A stretch of 38,625 nucleotides of DNA from JBBPYR01 sp038199755 (lineage in GTDB: Bacteria > Chloroflexota > Ktedonobacteria > Ktedonobacterales > Ktedonobacteraceae): contig JBBPYR010000155.1 of assembly GCA_038199755.1 (NCBI GenBank), forward strand, positions 1 through 38,625, read 5' to 3'. Position 1 is the stretch's first letter. Every line of letters starts with the position of its first letter. This document shows, one piece after another, positions 31,433 to 38,625 of the stretch. A model generated the notes under the pieces. The model was not told the DNA's origin. It saw only the letters and a program-made list of their open reading frames with translations, and made no database searches. The position numbers and the translations under genes were made by a program.

Positions 31433-34294
31433 TTATTTTTTCCTCTCCTCTGCTCGCCTGCGTTTCGCCTCTAGCAGCTTTTCCGAGGTGGATACCGTTG
31501 CTGCTGCAGCATCAGCTTTTTGTGGTGCCTGCGGTGTAGTGGATTGCTGCACCTGCTTTTCGCGTGTATCTTTGGTGTTTTTGACTACTGTTGGCGTCAC
31601 GGGGCGCACAAGGCGCGTCTGGCGTTCTTCGCGTTTGGCACGCAGTGTGCCGAGCGGTATTCCAGGGGCAGCCTGTGCTGTCTGGCTCGCGTTTGCAAGG
31701 GCGGGTTGCCCTCGCTTGAGGCGTGTGCGCAGCCATTGGTAGCCGACGGCAAAGAACTCCAGGCTGGAGAGACGACGGGCTGCGATATCTATGGGCAAGA
31801 GCAGGGCCGCGAGTATCAATAGCCAGAAGACGATGGGTATGTCCGCTGAAACGGGCGGCAGGTTTTGGTCGAAGGTGCTGGTGCTGTTGGCGGGATTAAG
31901 CAGCGTGCCGCCACCGGCCTGCGCTAGCAATTGTAAGAAGCGCGTATCGACGCCTTGCGTGCGATATTCGGGTGAGTAGGGTACGACAAGGCCGGTTGTA
32001 GCCGAGAGCTGATTGGTGTTCCCGTTTGAGGTACCGCGCCATGCAATCTGCACAAGATAGGCACCCACCTGCAAGGCTGGAAAGGTGCCCTCCCAGCGAT
32101 TGGGAGCTGTATTTTGCAAGGCAACCACTTCTTGCGAGAGGTCAGGGGTAATGATGCGTGCCTGCATCTGTTGACCTGTTGCATTGCTGGATGTCCCTGC
32201 GGGCAAGTCCACCGTGAGTTGACCCGAGGCACCAACGACCCTGCCATTGATATTGAGTGAGCTATCGGGTGTGGGGAGCGTCCAGGTGACAAGATTGGCC
32301 CACCAGCGTGCGGCATCGTTCCATTGCAACCAGTTGGCGGTCCATAGTCCCAGGGCGTCACTGGTCCAGGCCGCGACCCGACCCAGACCGTATTGCCAGA
32401 CAGCCAGTACCGGATCATCTTTGTGGCTGATGAGCACTAATTGCGCGGCAGACTTCGGTGTTGTGGCGACGTATCCGCCTAATCCTGGCAACGGGCCAAG
32501 CCCGGTCAGAATAGGATGTGCGCCAACGATAGCGGGTATGAATGGTTCGTTAATGATCGCACGCCGTGCCGCCTGTTGCGTTTCACGCAAGAGCACTTGC
32601 GGAATAGCAGAGGGATCGTCGGCACGATAAAAGCGTCCCTTGCCCCAGTTAGCTAATTGCTGCATAACAGCTAAGTCTGCGTAATTGTCGGCATTGGTGG
32701 CAACGGTCGAGACGGTAATATTTTCCTTTGCCATTTTCATGACCTGGGCCTGAGCTGGATAGCCATCGCCCGTGTCGCCATCGCCCAGCAGGATGACATG
32801 CTTGATTTTAGCATTGGTGTGTAACAGTTCGTTCTCAGCGTTTTGCAGATCGGGTAGGTAGCTGGCTGGATCAGCTGGGTCCATGGTATCAATCGCATGA
32901 TCGATGCTATTCTTATCCGTCACAAATTGCATGGGAATTGCCAGCTTGCCATATGCAGCTGAGATGCCAACCTGATCGCGTGGCGAGAGCAGGTTAATCA
33001 CACCTTTGGCCGCCTCTTTCGAGATGTTGACATTGACATCACTTTCCAGACTTTCCACAATCAAGACAACCGCGATGCTTGGCGTATCTTTATGCTGAGG
33101 AATGTCCATGCGTACAGGCAGCGTTTGCTCCAGTGGCGTGTTCGCATAGCCACCGACACCGTAGCTGTTTTGGCCGCCGCTCACCACTAGTCCATGCCCA
33201 AGGTCGCGCACGAAGGATTGCAGAATTTGCATGCGAGCGGTTCCCAACGAAACGGCGGGTACATCGGCGAGTACGACCGTGCTATATGGTGCCAGCCCGT
33301 CCAGTGTCAACGGAATGTCGTTAGGTGTACCGATATCTACACTGATCTTGGTCGCTTTCAACGCGGACACGATGTTTGCACCATCACCTTGTCGCCCTTC
33401 GACGACGAGCACACGCGGCGGTCCCTGCACATTCACGAAAACCGCCGCCTCATTGTTTTGCAAAATGGTGTCCTGTGGAGCGTCGAGTGTGACTCGGTAC
33501 GTATGAAAACCAGGTGGAGGTGAAAGCAGAGGAAGCGTAGCTTCTTGTTGACCGGGGGTAAGTTTGAATGCCTGCTGTAAAAGCAATCCCTGGTCCAGAT
33601 AGACGCGCACCGTAGCAGTTTGCGTGACCGTGCTATAAAACTTGATATGCAGCAAAAAACGTTCATTGGTGCGTAACTGGGTGGGAGCATCGAGCCCATC
33701 GATACGAGCCTCAACCCCGCTTGTATTGGGTAATGGCACAATATCGAGGCGTATGCCCTGCTGCTGCAAAAGTTGCGCTTCCTGCAAGGCATCACCAATA
33801 TTTTGCTGTCCATCGCTGAGTAGCACAATATGGCGCATGCTATCACTGGGGAGGATCGCGGCTGCCAAGCGTAGTCCAGCTGCCAGGTCCGTATAGTTCG
33901 TGTCGGGTGTAGACTCGAAATGGCTAAAATCAAGCTGCGAACTGACGGACTGCTCGACCAGGGCATTGCGACCGACTGCGACAATTCCAACCTGATCTTC
34001 AGAGCGTTTGTGCTTAATGGCGGAGGTAATCCATTGCTCCATAAAGTCGCGTTGCGGGCCAGTGCTGGCCGAGATGTCACCAACAAAGACTACCGCTTGT
34101 CGCGAAACGGGTCGCGACCATGTGGCACCTGCGAGGGCCGCGATGATCAGTGCGAACAGGAGCAGGCGACTGGCAAGGATGAAACGCCGCTGTGCCGGTG
34201 GAAAGGGCAGCGACATACGTCGCCACGTCAGATAAATTAAGGCTCCAACGGGTAGCAGCAATAACAGCAGCCACGGTTGACTAAAGGTAATCAC
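31433..34294 (-). CDS. Large membrane protein with two VWA-type domains
   Basis: A 953-residue protein starting at a GTG that overlaps the previous gene by 14 bp, with GGGGGGAGA upstream. Two N-terminal helices (about 7-25, 40-60) precede a first VWA domain (about 68-200) with an intact MIDAS motif DISAS, and a beta-sandwich-like region. A second VWA-like domain begins near residue 405, where the motif reads VESLES, with Glu for the usual Asp. It is followed by a glutamine-amidotransferase-like segment and a C-terminal helix about 840-860, then a basic Ala/Gln-rich tail. It probably acts with the MoxR ATPase at the membrane. Confidence 0.8.
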   Translation of the reverse strand: MITFSQPWLLLLLLPVGALIYLTWRRMSLPFPPAQRRFILASRLLLFALIIAALAGATWSRPVSRQAVVFVGDISASTGPQRDFMEQWITSAIKHKRSEDQVGIVAVGRNALVEQSVSSQLDFSHFESTPDTNYTDLAAGLRLAAAILPSDSMRHIVLLSDGQQNIGDALQEAQLLQQQGIRLDIVPLPNTSGVEARIDGLDAPTQLRTNERFLLHIKFYSTVTQTATVRVYLDQGLLLQQAFKLTPGQQEATLPLLSPPPGFHTYRVTLDAPQDTILQNNEAAVFVNVQGPPRVLVVEGRQGDGANIVSALKATKISVDIGTPNDIPLTLDGLAPYSTVVLADVPAVSLGTARMQILQSFVRDLGHGLVVSGGQNSYGVGGYANTPLEQTLPVRMDIPQHKDTPSIAVVLIVESLESDVNVNISKEAAKGVINLLSPRDQVGISAAYGKLAIPMQFVTDKNSIDHAIDTMDPADPASYLPDLQNAENELLHTNAKIKHVILLGDGDTGDGYPAQAQVMKMAKENITVSTVATNADNYADLAVMQQLANWGKGRFYRADDPSAIPQVLLRETQQAARRAIINEPFIPAIVGAHPILTGLGPLPGLGGYVATTPKSAAQLVLISHKDDPVLAVWQYGLGRVAAWTSDALGLWTANWLQWNDAARWWANLVTWTLPTPDSSLNINGRVVGASGQLTVDLPAGTSSNATGQQMQARIITPDLSQEVVALQNTAPNRWEGTFPALQVGAYLVQIAWRGTSNGNTNQLSATTGLVVPYSPEYRTQGVDTRFLQLLAQAGGGTLLNPANSTSTFDQNLPPVSADIPIVFWLLILAALLLPIDIAARRLSSLEFFAVGYQWLRTRLKRGQPALANASQTAQAAPGIPLGTLRAKREERQTRLVRPVTPTVVKNTKDTREKQVQQSTTPQAPQKADAAAATVSTSEKLLEAKRRRAEERKK

Positions 34295-36335
34295 GTCTCC
34301 CCCCTGTCTCTCTTGTTTGTCTCGCCAGACTCTTCCTCGTCCGTTTGATTGTCTTGTTGAGTCGTCTCATCGCCAACTGATAGTGGTCCGCTAGCTGTGC
34401 TTGTACTACTTGCAGCTGATTTGATGGTGAGGGTTGAGCCTTGCCCCCTCTCCCAGTACGTTGCGCCGTGTTCGCTGCTGTTGCTTGTTGCTGATAGCTG
34501 CGGCTGAATAGCCACCACTCGACGCAAAGGATGAGTAGCAGCAAGGCGGAGATCCACGGCCATATTTCGCGTAGCTCACGGGGAACAGGGTTACTACTGC
34601 CTGTGAAGTTGCTGCTATGGGTCACGGGCAAGCCTGGTGCCGGGGCGAGATGTGATTGCGTTGGATCGAACAGGTTGACCGTGAAGGCTCCTGAGCGTGA
34701 CTGTCCCTGTATGTGTTGTGTCACTTGATAAATGCCGATCTGGTCAGTCTTGTCATAGGGGGTGACGGGGAATGGTGGTCCCACCGTAAGACTCTGCTGA
34801 CCTGGGCTCGTAATGATGACTTGTGTAGCACCGGGCCATGTTTGCACACTCACCGGAACGCCTGCCGTTACTTGCCCATCGCCCGTAACGGGAGAAGGGA
34901 GAAACCAGTTGAGCATATTATAGATCAGGATAGGAAAGCTGGGTTGTAGCGGTAAGTCGCTATCGTGCAGATCAAAACCGAGCGCGGCGATGCGTGTATT
35001 ATTGTGCTCCCCTGCCAGCAAGAGCGGTGTTTCTGGCGTTATCACGATTGATTGCATCCAGACGGCGGGATTGAGTTGATGGCTATACCGTAAGACATGG
35101 ATGCTGCCCAGGTCAACCGCGTTGAGCAAGTTCGCGTCGTCGCTGCCCACTGTGATATGACTGACCTTTGTATCATGTTGTGAGGTGCCGAAGGGATAGG
35201 TGCCTTCACTAGGATTGAGAAAGAAAAGATTGCCTGTTGGCAACGTGGCTGGCACGAAACCATCGAATATCGTGAGATCATAGGTATTGACGGTCACATA
35301 TTTAGCGGGTGTGGTCTCGTACAGATCAATGTTGGTTTGCAGACGGAGCGCGGTTTCCAGAAAGCTATTGCCTTTGGTGACGAGCAGAACGCGCCCATGG
35401 GTTGAGCTGCCGACAATGGCCCATGCCTCATGGTCGGCGGTCATCGCATCCTGCGTAATAACCTTGGCATGCAGCATGCGTGTATCCGCCGCTAATGGCC
35501 CCCACTCAAGCGAGCCGCTGCTCTCTGCTGGTAAGGTGATCGTTTTGACACCGACGAGTTGTCCATCAGCGTAGAGCGAAACCGGAATTGAACGTTGTTG
35601 ATGGCTAAAGTTAGCGACCTGCGCCAGCGCGACGAGATTTCCTTGCACCACGCGTGAGGCCAGTGCTAACAGAGCCGCATTGGGTGTGTCGGTACCGATG
35701 CTCAAGTAGCGCACTGGAAACGCTACATCTAGGAGCTGGTCGGGCTGTTGCACATGGCCATCACCGATAACCAGGACCTGTATATTGGCGTGGCCAGCCG
35801 CCAGCGATGTTGCCAGCGCGAGTGCCTGTTCCAGATCGGCACTCTGATTCGTCACTTTGGCGCGTTGTAGGGCGGCGGAAAGCTGGTTTTTATCCTGCGA
35901 CGAGGCGATCAGCACCTGTGGTGTGCGTGCCATGGTGATGAGTGAGAGATGGTCGTTGGGGCCGAGGGCGTCGATAAAATCAGCAACCTGGCTTTTGGCA
36001 TTTTCAAAGCGACTCGGTGCCACATCGGTTGCCTGCATACTGGCCGACGCCTGTAAGATGATAATGGTGTCACCGCTGATACGGTTGCTTGTGAAGATTG
36101 CAGGGCGTGTCAGCACCAGCACGATCACGGCGGCGGCGAGCAATTGCAAAATCAGCAAAGGCGTGATGCGTAATCGTTGCCAGGGGCGGCTGGCTTGCAT
36201 GTCCTGTAAGGCTTGTTGCCACAGTAAGGTACTACCCACAACGCGCTCCTGCCGTTTGGGTCGCATGAAGTAGAAAACAAGAATGATAGGAATGATAATG
36301 GCAAATGCCAGTGCCGCCGGTACGAGTAAATTCAT
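34281..36335 (-). CDS. BatA-like membrane protein with VWA domain
   Basis: A 684-residue protein. The BatA N-terminal domain has a helix at about 4-22 (PAALAFAIIIPIILVFYF), the family segment RRQE-like PKRQERVVGSTLLWQQAL and a second helix at about 56-74. The following VWA domain reads ILQASASM where the MIDAS DxSxS is expected, so the Asp is replaced by Gln. Later parts are beta-rich, with one C-terminal helix (ISALLLLILCVEWWLF) and a basic tail. GGGAAGG before the ATG at 36335 sets the start. Confidence 0.8.
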   Translation of the reverse strand: MNLLVPAALAFAIIIPIILVFYFMRPKRQERVVGSTLLWQQALQDMQASRPWQRLRITPLLILQLLAAAVIVLVLTRPAIFTSNRISGDTIIILQASASMQATDVAPSRFENAKSQVADFIDALGPNDHLSLITMARTPQVLIASSQDKNQLSAALQRAKVTNQSADLEQALALATSLAAGHANIQVLVIGDGHVQQPDQLLDVAFPVRYLSIGTDTPNAALLALASRVVQGNLVALAQVANFSHQQRSIPVSLYADGQLVGVKTITLPAESSGSLEWGPLAADTRMLHAKVITQDAMTADHEAWAIVGSSTHGRVLLVTKGNSFLETALRLQTNIDLYETTPAKYVTVNTYDLTIFDGFVPATLPTGNLFFLNPSEGTYPFGTSQHDTKVSHITVGSDDANLLNAVDLGSIHVLRYSHQLNPAVWMQSIVITPETPLLLAGEHNNTRIAALGFDLHDSDLPLQPSFPILIYNMLNWFLPSPVTGDGQVTAGVPVSVQTWPGATQVIITSPGQQSLTVGPPFPVTPYDKTDQIGIYQVTQHIQGQSRSGAFTVNLFDPTQSHLAPAPGLPVTHSSNFTGSSNPVPRELREIWPWISALLLLILCVEWWLFSRSYQQQATAANTAQRTGRGGKAQPSPSNQLQVVQAQLADHYQLAMRRLNKTIKRTRKSLARQTRETGGRRDYL

Positions 36336-36350
36336 GCAACCTTCCCTGTG

Positions 36351-36372
36351 GGGCACCCCTTTACGGGTGCCC
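36351..36372. repeat. Intercistronic hairpin GGGCACCC/GGGTGCCC
   Basis: A perfect 8-bp stem with a 6-nt loop lies between the DUF58 stop and the ribosome binding site of the BatA-like gene. Neither strand has a T tract, so it is not a classic terminator. It may be a palindromic repeat unit or an mRNA processing or stability element. Confidence 0.5.
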
Positions 36373-36386
36373 TGGCCTCAAACGGT

Positions 36387-37286
36387 TTATTTCACGAGCG
36401 AGATTTGTCGTAGCACACGTTGTACAACATCCATAATAGCAGTGTCACTGGATATTAAGCTATAGAAGGCCGCGTTCGCGTGGGCAAATGAGGCCAAGTC
36501 TTCGGTAAAGAGAGCTAGACGTTGCCGATAGGCTTGTATGACATTCGCTGAGATACTGACATCAACATTGCCGTTGCCCTCACTATCACGTAGTCGCCAG
36601 TCACCCTGAATATCAGGTTCCAGCTCATCAGGCGAGAGGATTTGTAGCATCGCTACCTCTTGCCGCAGTTGGCGCACGGCTCGCACCCCTGTTTGATAGC
36701 CGCCAGGGGCGAGAAAATCCGAAATAATAATCGTCAAGCCAGGGCTGGTAATGATACGACCCATGTCATACAGGGCTTTATTTAGATCGGTTGTGCCAGC
36801 GCGTGGCAACTTGTGCAAAAACTCACCGACCGTCCAGACCGAGTTTTTGCCGCTACCCGCACGCCGAAATGAGGCTAGTCGGTCGGTAAGCGCACCCACG
36901 ATCACGTTATCCTCGCACTTGAGCGCGATATACGCGAGTGCCCCCGCCACAGCAACGGCCAGATTCGCCTTAGACGGTGTGCCATGATACATCGAGTCCG
37001 AACAATCAACTAGGATCGTGACAGTGATATTTTCCTCCGCCTCAAACACGCGCAAGAAGAGCCGCTCCAAGCGCGCGTAGGCACGCCAATCGATGCGCCG
37101 AAAATCATCCCCAGGAGCGTAGCGGCGATAGTCGGCGAACTCCATGGAGGTGCCCGCCAACGGTGAGCGGCGCCGTCCCTGCCTGCCCGTCGCCATCGCT
37201 CGACGGGTGAGCAATGCCATGCTGTCCAGGCGTTGCAGCACGTCGGCGTCTAATGGGTAGCGATTGTTGCTGTTCTCATCTGGCAT
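36387..37286 (-). CDS. DUF58 domain protein (MoxR-associated)
   Basis: A 299-residue protein. The DUF58 signature GTSMEFADYRRYAPGDDFRRIDWRAYARLERLFLRVFE is at about 45-82, followed by a VWA-like core with an intact DCSDSM motif and IIISDFLAPGG. It has no membrane segment. Such proteins are partners of MoxR AAA ATPases with BatA-like VWA proteins, which fits this operon. GAGAAAG is a distant, weak ribosome binding site. DinD intervenes between it and moxR. Confidence 0.9.
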   Translation of the reverse strand: MPDENSNNRYPLDADVLQRLDSMALLTRRAMATGRQGRRRSPLAGTSMEFADYRRYAPGDDFRRIDWRAYARLERLFLRVFEAEENITVTILVDCSDSMYHGTPSKANLAVAVAGALAYIALKCEDNVIVGALTDRLASFRRAGSGKNSVWTVGEFLHKLPRAGTTDLNKALYDMGRIITSPGLTIIISDFLAPGGYQTGVRAVRQLRQEVAMLQILSPDELEPDIQGDWRLRDSEGNGNVDVSISANVIQAYRQRLALFTEDLASFAHANAAFYSLISSDTAIMDVVQRVLRQISLVK

Positions 37287-37316
37287 GCGTTATTGAGCTT
37301 TCTCTCGTGATATTCT

Positions 37317-38207
37317 CTACTCAGTTTCGTTTGAAGGCTCAAAAAGGCTAAGTTGCCCTTTGTGCTGCAGTCTGAATTGTTCTAGTTGTTCTAGTTGTTT
37401 TATACTTTTTTTAGGTGTAGGTAGTGCCTCTGGTGGCGTTCCACCTAACTCATTGATGATGAACTCTCTGACCTTACGCGCAACAGTAAAATGTGTTGTA
37501 TTCGCTCTTTCTTTCCCTTGTATCTTGTCCCGCTTCATGGATGCATCAGTTTGGGCGGCGCGGAAGATGTTATCAGCTATTTCTTCCGAAGACATCCAAT
37601 TGGATATTTCTTCACTTGGTGCTAATTGTTTCAAGGCGTGAATATCATCTTCTGTCAACCCGCCATACAAACCTCTATAACCAGCATTCTGAAATATTGC
37701 ATGTTCTTCAGAAGTAATCACACCGGCATTATGTGCTGTCTGAGCAAGTTTTCGATTATACAAGCCGAGTTGTGCGCGATAGATTAGACGTTTTTCATCT
37801 TCAGATAGTTGGGCGAATGTATCGACATCAGTTAACTCCTGTCGACGTGTTTGTATCGCGAAATAATCCATTGCATGAGCAACAATAGGTTTAGAGGAGT
37901 CAGCATTTTGTACCAAGATGTAGCAAGCATAACGAGATAACTCAACATCACGAGTAGATCTTCTGGCCCCTTTACCCGCTCTGATCATTTTCGTGACCTC
38001 ACGAAAATGATTGTCTACATCTCGACCATTAAATTTACAAGCGATCTTAGCCTTCGCAATTACATTCTCAAAATTCTCCCAGCGATTATAACCTAGGATT
38101 TTTGCAATTTCTCTCGCTCGCCAGAATTCACGCTCTCCATCTACATGACGAATAGAGTCAAAAGGTGAGGTTACAATATTAGGTTGCTTGTCTTTCTCTT
38201 TGCTCAT
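37317..38207 (-). CDS. dinD: DinD-like protein (BRO-N domain, DNA damage-inducible protein D family)
   Basis: A 296-residue protein. The BRO-N-like domain occupies about residues 14-115 (HVDGEREFWRAREIAKILGY, RRSTRDVELSRYACYILVQNAD), then a helical middle (TRRQELTDVDTFAQLSEDEKRL, YRAQLGLYNRKLAQTAHNAG) and RANTTHFTVARKVREFIINELGG. The C-terminus has QLSLF at residues 285-289, a beta-clamp-binding-like motif. E. coli DinD inhibits RecA filaments. GAGGAAG before the ATG at 38207 sets the start. No LexA box is seen in the 43-bp upstream gap, and the AT-rich coding sequence differs from its neighbours, hinting at transfer. Confidence 0.88.
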   Translation of the reverse strand: MSKEKDKQPNIVTSPFDSIRHVDGEREFWRAREIAKILGYNRWENFENVIAKAKIACKFNGRDVDNHFREVTKMIRAGKGARRSTRDVELSRYACYILVQNADSSKPIVAHAMDYFAIQTRRQELTDVDTFAQLSEDEKRLIYRAQLGLYNRKLAQTAHNAGVITSEEHAIFQNAGYRGLYGGLTEDDIHALKQLAPSEEISNWMSSEEIADNIFRAAQTDASMKRDKIQGKERANTTHFTVARKVREFIINELGGTPPEALPTPKKSIKQLEQLEQFRLQHKGQLSLFEPSNETE

Positions 38208-38250
38208 TATCACTTCCTCTTTTTAACTTAGTGCTTTGATTGAGAGATGG

Positions 38251-38625
38251 TTATCCCTCCTCAAGCTCCTCAATAATCGTCTTGATCAGTGCTTCGGGCG
38301 CGATGCCATCGGCTAGGCCATCGAAATTGAGGATGATGCGGTGGCGCAAGCAGGGATAGGCTACTGCTTTCAAGTCCTCGCTGGAGACGTTGTAGCGGCC
38401 TTCGAGCAATGCGCGTACTTTGGCGGTCATAATCAGAGCCTGGAGGCCACGTGGGCTGGCTCCATAGCGCACATATTTGCGTATTTGTTCCGGTGCGTCT
38501 TCCTGGTCGGGGTGGGTGGCAAGCAGCAGGCGCACGGCAAATTCTTTGATGTGTGTGGCAACGGGAACGGCTTTCCCTATCTCGATCAGTTGTGCCAGTT
38601 GTTCGCCTGAGGCGATGCGTTGCGC
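38251..38625 (-). CDS. MoxR family AAA+ ATPase, C-terminal part (5' end outside window)
   Basis: The frame is open from the window edge to the stop at 38251, about 124 residues. It matches the lid domain of MoxR ATPases: VATHIKEFAVRLLLATHP, YVRYGASPRGLQALIMTAKVRALLEGRYNVSSEDL, AVAYPCLRHRIILNFDG. The GTG at 38535 is internal, not the start. MoxR ATPases act as chaperones for VWA proteins such as those encoded downstream here. Confidence 0.92.
   Translation of the reverse strand, partial: AQRIASGEQLAQLIEIGKAVPVATHIKEFAVRLLLATHPDQEDAPEQIRKYVRYGASPRGLQALIMTAKVRALLEGRYNVSSEDLKAVAYPCLRHRIILNFDGLADGIAPEALIKTIIEELEEG

Noticed and set aside
33433..34086. 217-residue minus-strand frame inside the large VWA gene
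   Set aside because: It is an out-of-phase shadow of the VWA protein frame, with no domain or ribosome binding site.
37381..37410. Short tandem repeat GTTCTAGTT near the end of dinD
   Set aside because: It encodes repeated LEQ residues within the dinD frame and is too short (two units) to be meaningful.
1..38625. CRISPR array, prophage, transposase or BGC
   Set aside because: No regularly spaced repeats, phage structural genes, transposase signatures or modular synthases were seen on either strand.

Overview
The window looks like a chromosomal piece of a Ktedonobacterales-type Chloroflexota (medium confidence, from recollection of typical gene content and not from a search). Supporting signs are many short membrane proteins of unknown family, a DUF6429 protein, a KorAB ferredoxin oxidoreductase with a gamma-alpha fusion, a short-Q-loop cytochrome bd, long perfect-stem terminators, and a dispersed 24-nt repeat of the GTAGGGACCAG type. 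Genes are closely packed on both strands. There is no prophage, CRISPR array or intact insertion sequence.

Layout. Positions 1-4.3 kb hold a cut-off response regulator, a beta-propeller lipoprotein, a YvbK-like GNAT, small membrane proteins, a truncated MFS transporter, repeats and a small zinc-ribbon protein. Positions 4.3-7.0 kb are korB/korA (2-oxoacid:ferredoxin oxidoreductase). A CAU-anticodon tRNA follows, then two tandem PEGA-like membrane-anchored paralogues, a PH-like membrane protein and a second GNAT (to 11.6 kb). Positions 11.6-17 kb are respiratory and membrane genes: cydAB, DUF202, a PRC-barrel protein, a small membrane protein and a menA-like prenyltransferase.

Positions 17.1-31.1 kb form the most interesting block, a complete polyol phosphotransferase locus. 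It has a SorC-family regulator, enzyme I, HPr, GutM, and glucitol-type EIIC, EIIC2, EIIB and EIIA as four separate genes. A SAF-domain NAD(P) oxidoreductase and an unknown translationally coupled protein follow. Divergently placed are a class II aldolase and an acetoin-dehydrogenase-like E1alpha/E1beta/E2 set, and a full-length IspD (2-C-methyl-D-erythritol 4-phosphate cytidylyltransferase) heads the plus-strand half. The ispD and E1alpha upstream regions share a GCACA direct repeat with 18-bp spacing, which suggests common control. I propose, as inference only, that the substrate may be a branched or deoxy polyol such as 2-C-methyl-D-erythritol. PTS import would give ME4P, oxidative isomerisation would give DXP, and an acetoin-type E1/E2 could split DXP to acetyl-CoA and glyceraldehyde 3-phosphate.

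Positions 31.2-38.6 kb are a minus-strand MoxR / DUF58 / VWA / VWA operon. A DinD gene sits between moxR and the DUF58 gene and carries a C-terminal QLSLF clamp-binding-like motif. Several VWA domains in this operon have altered MIDAS motifs.
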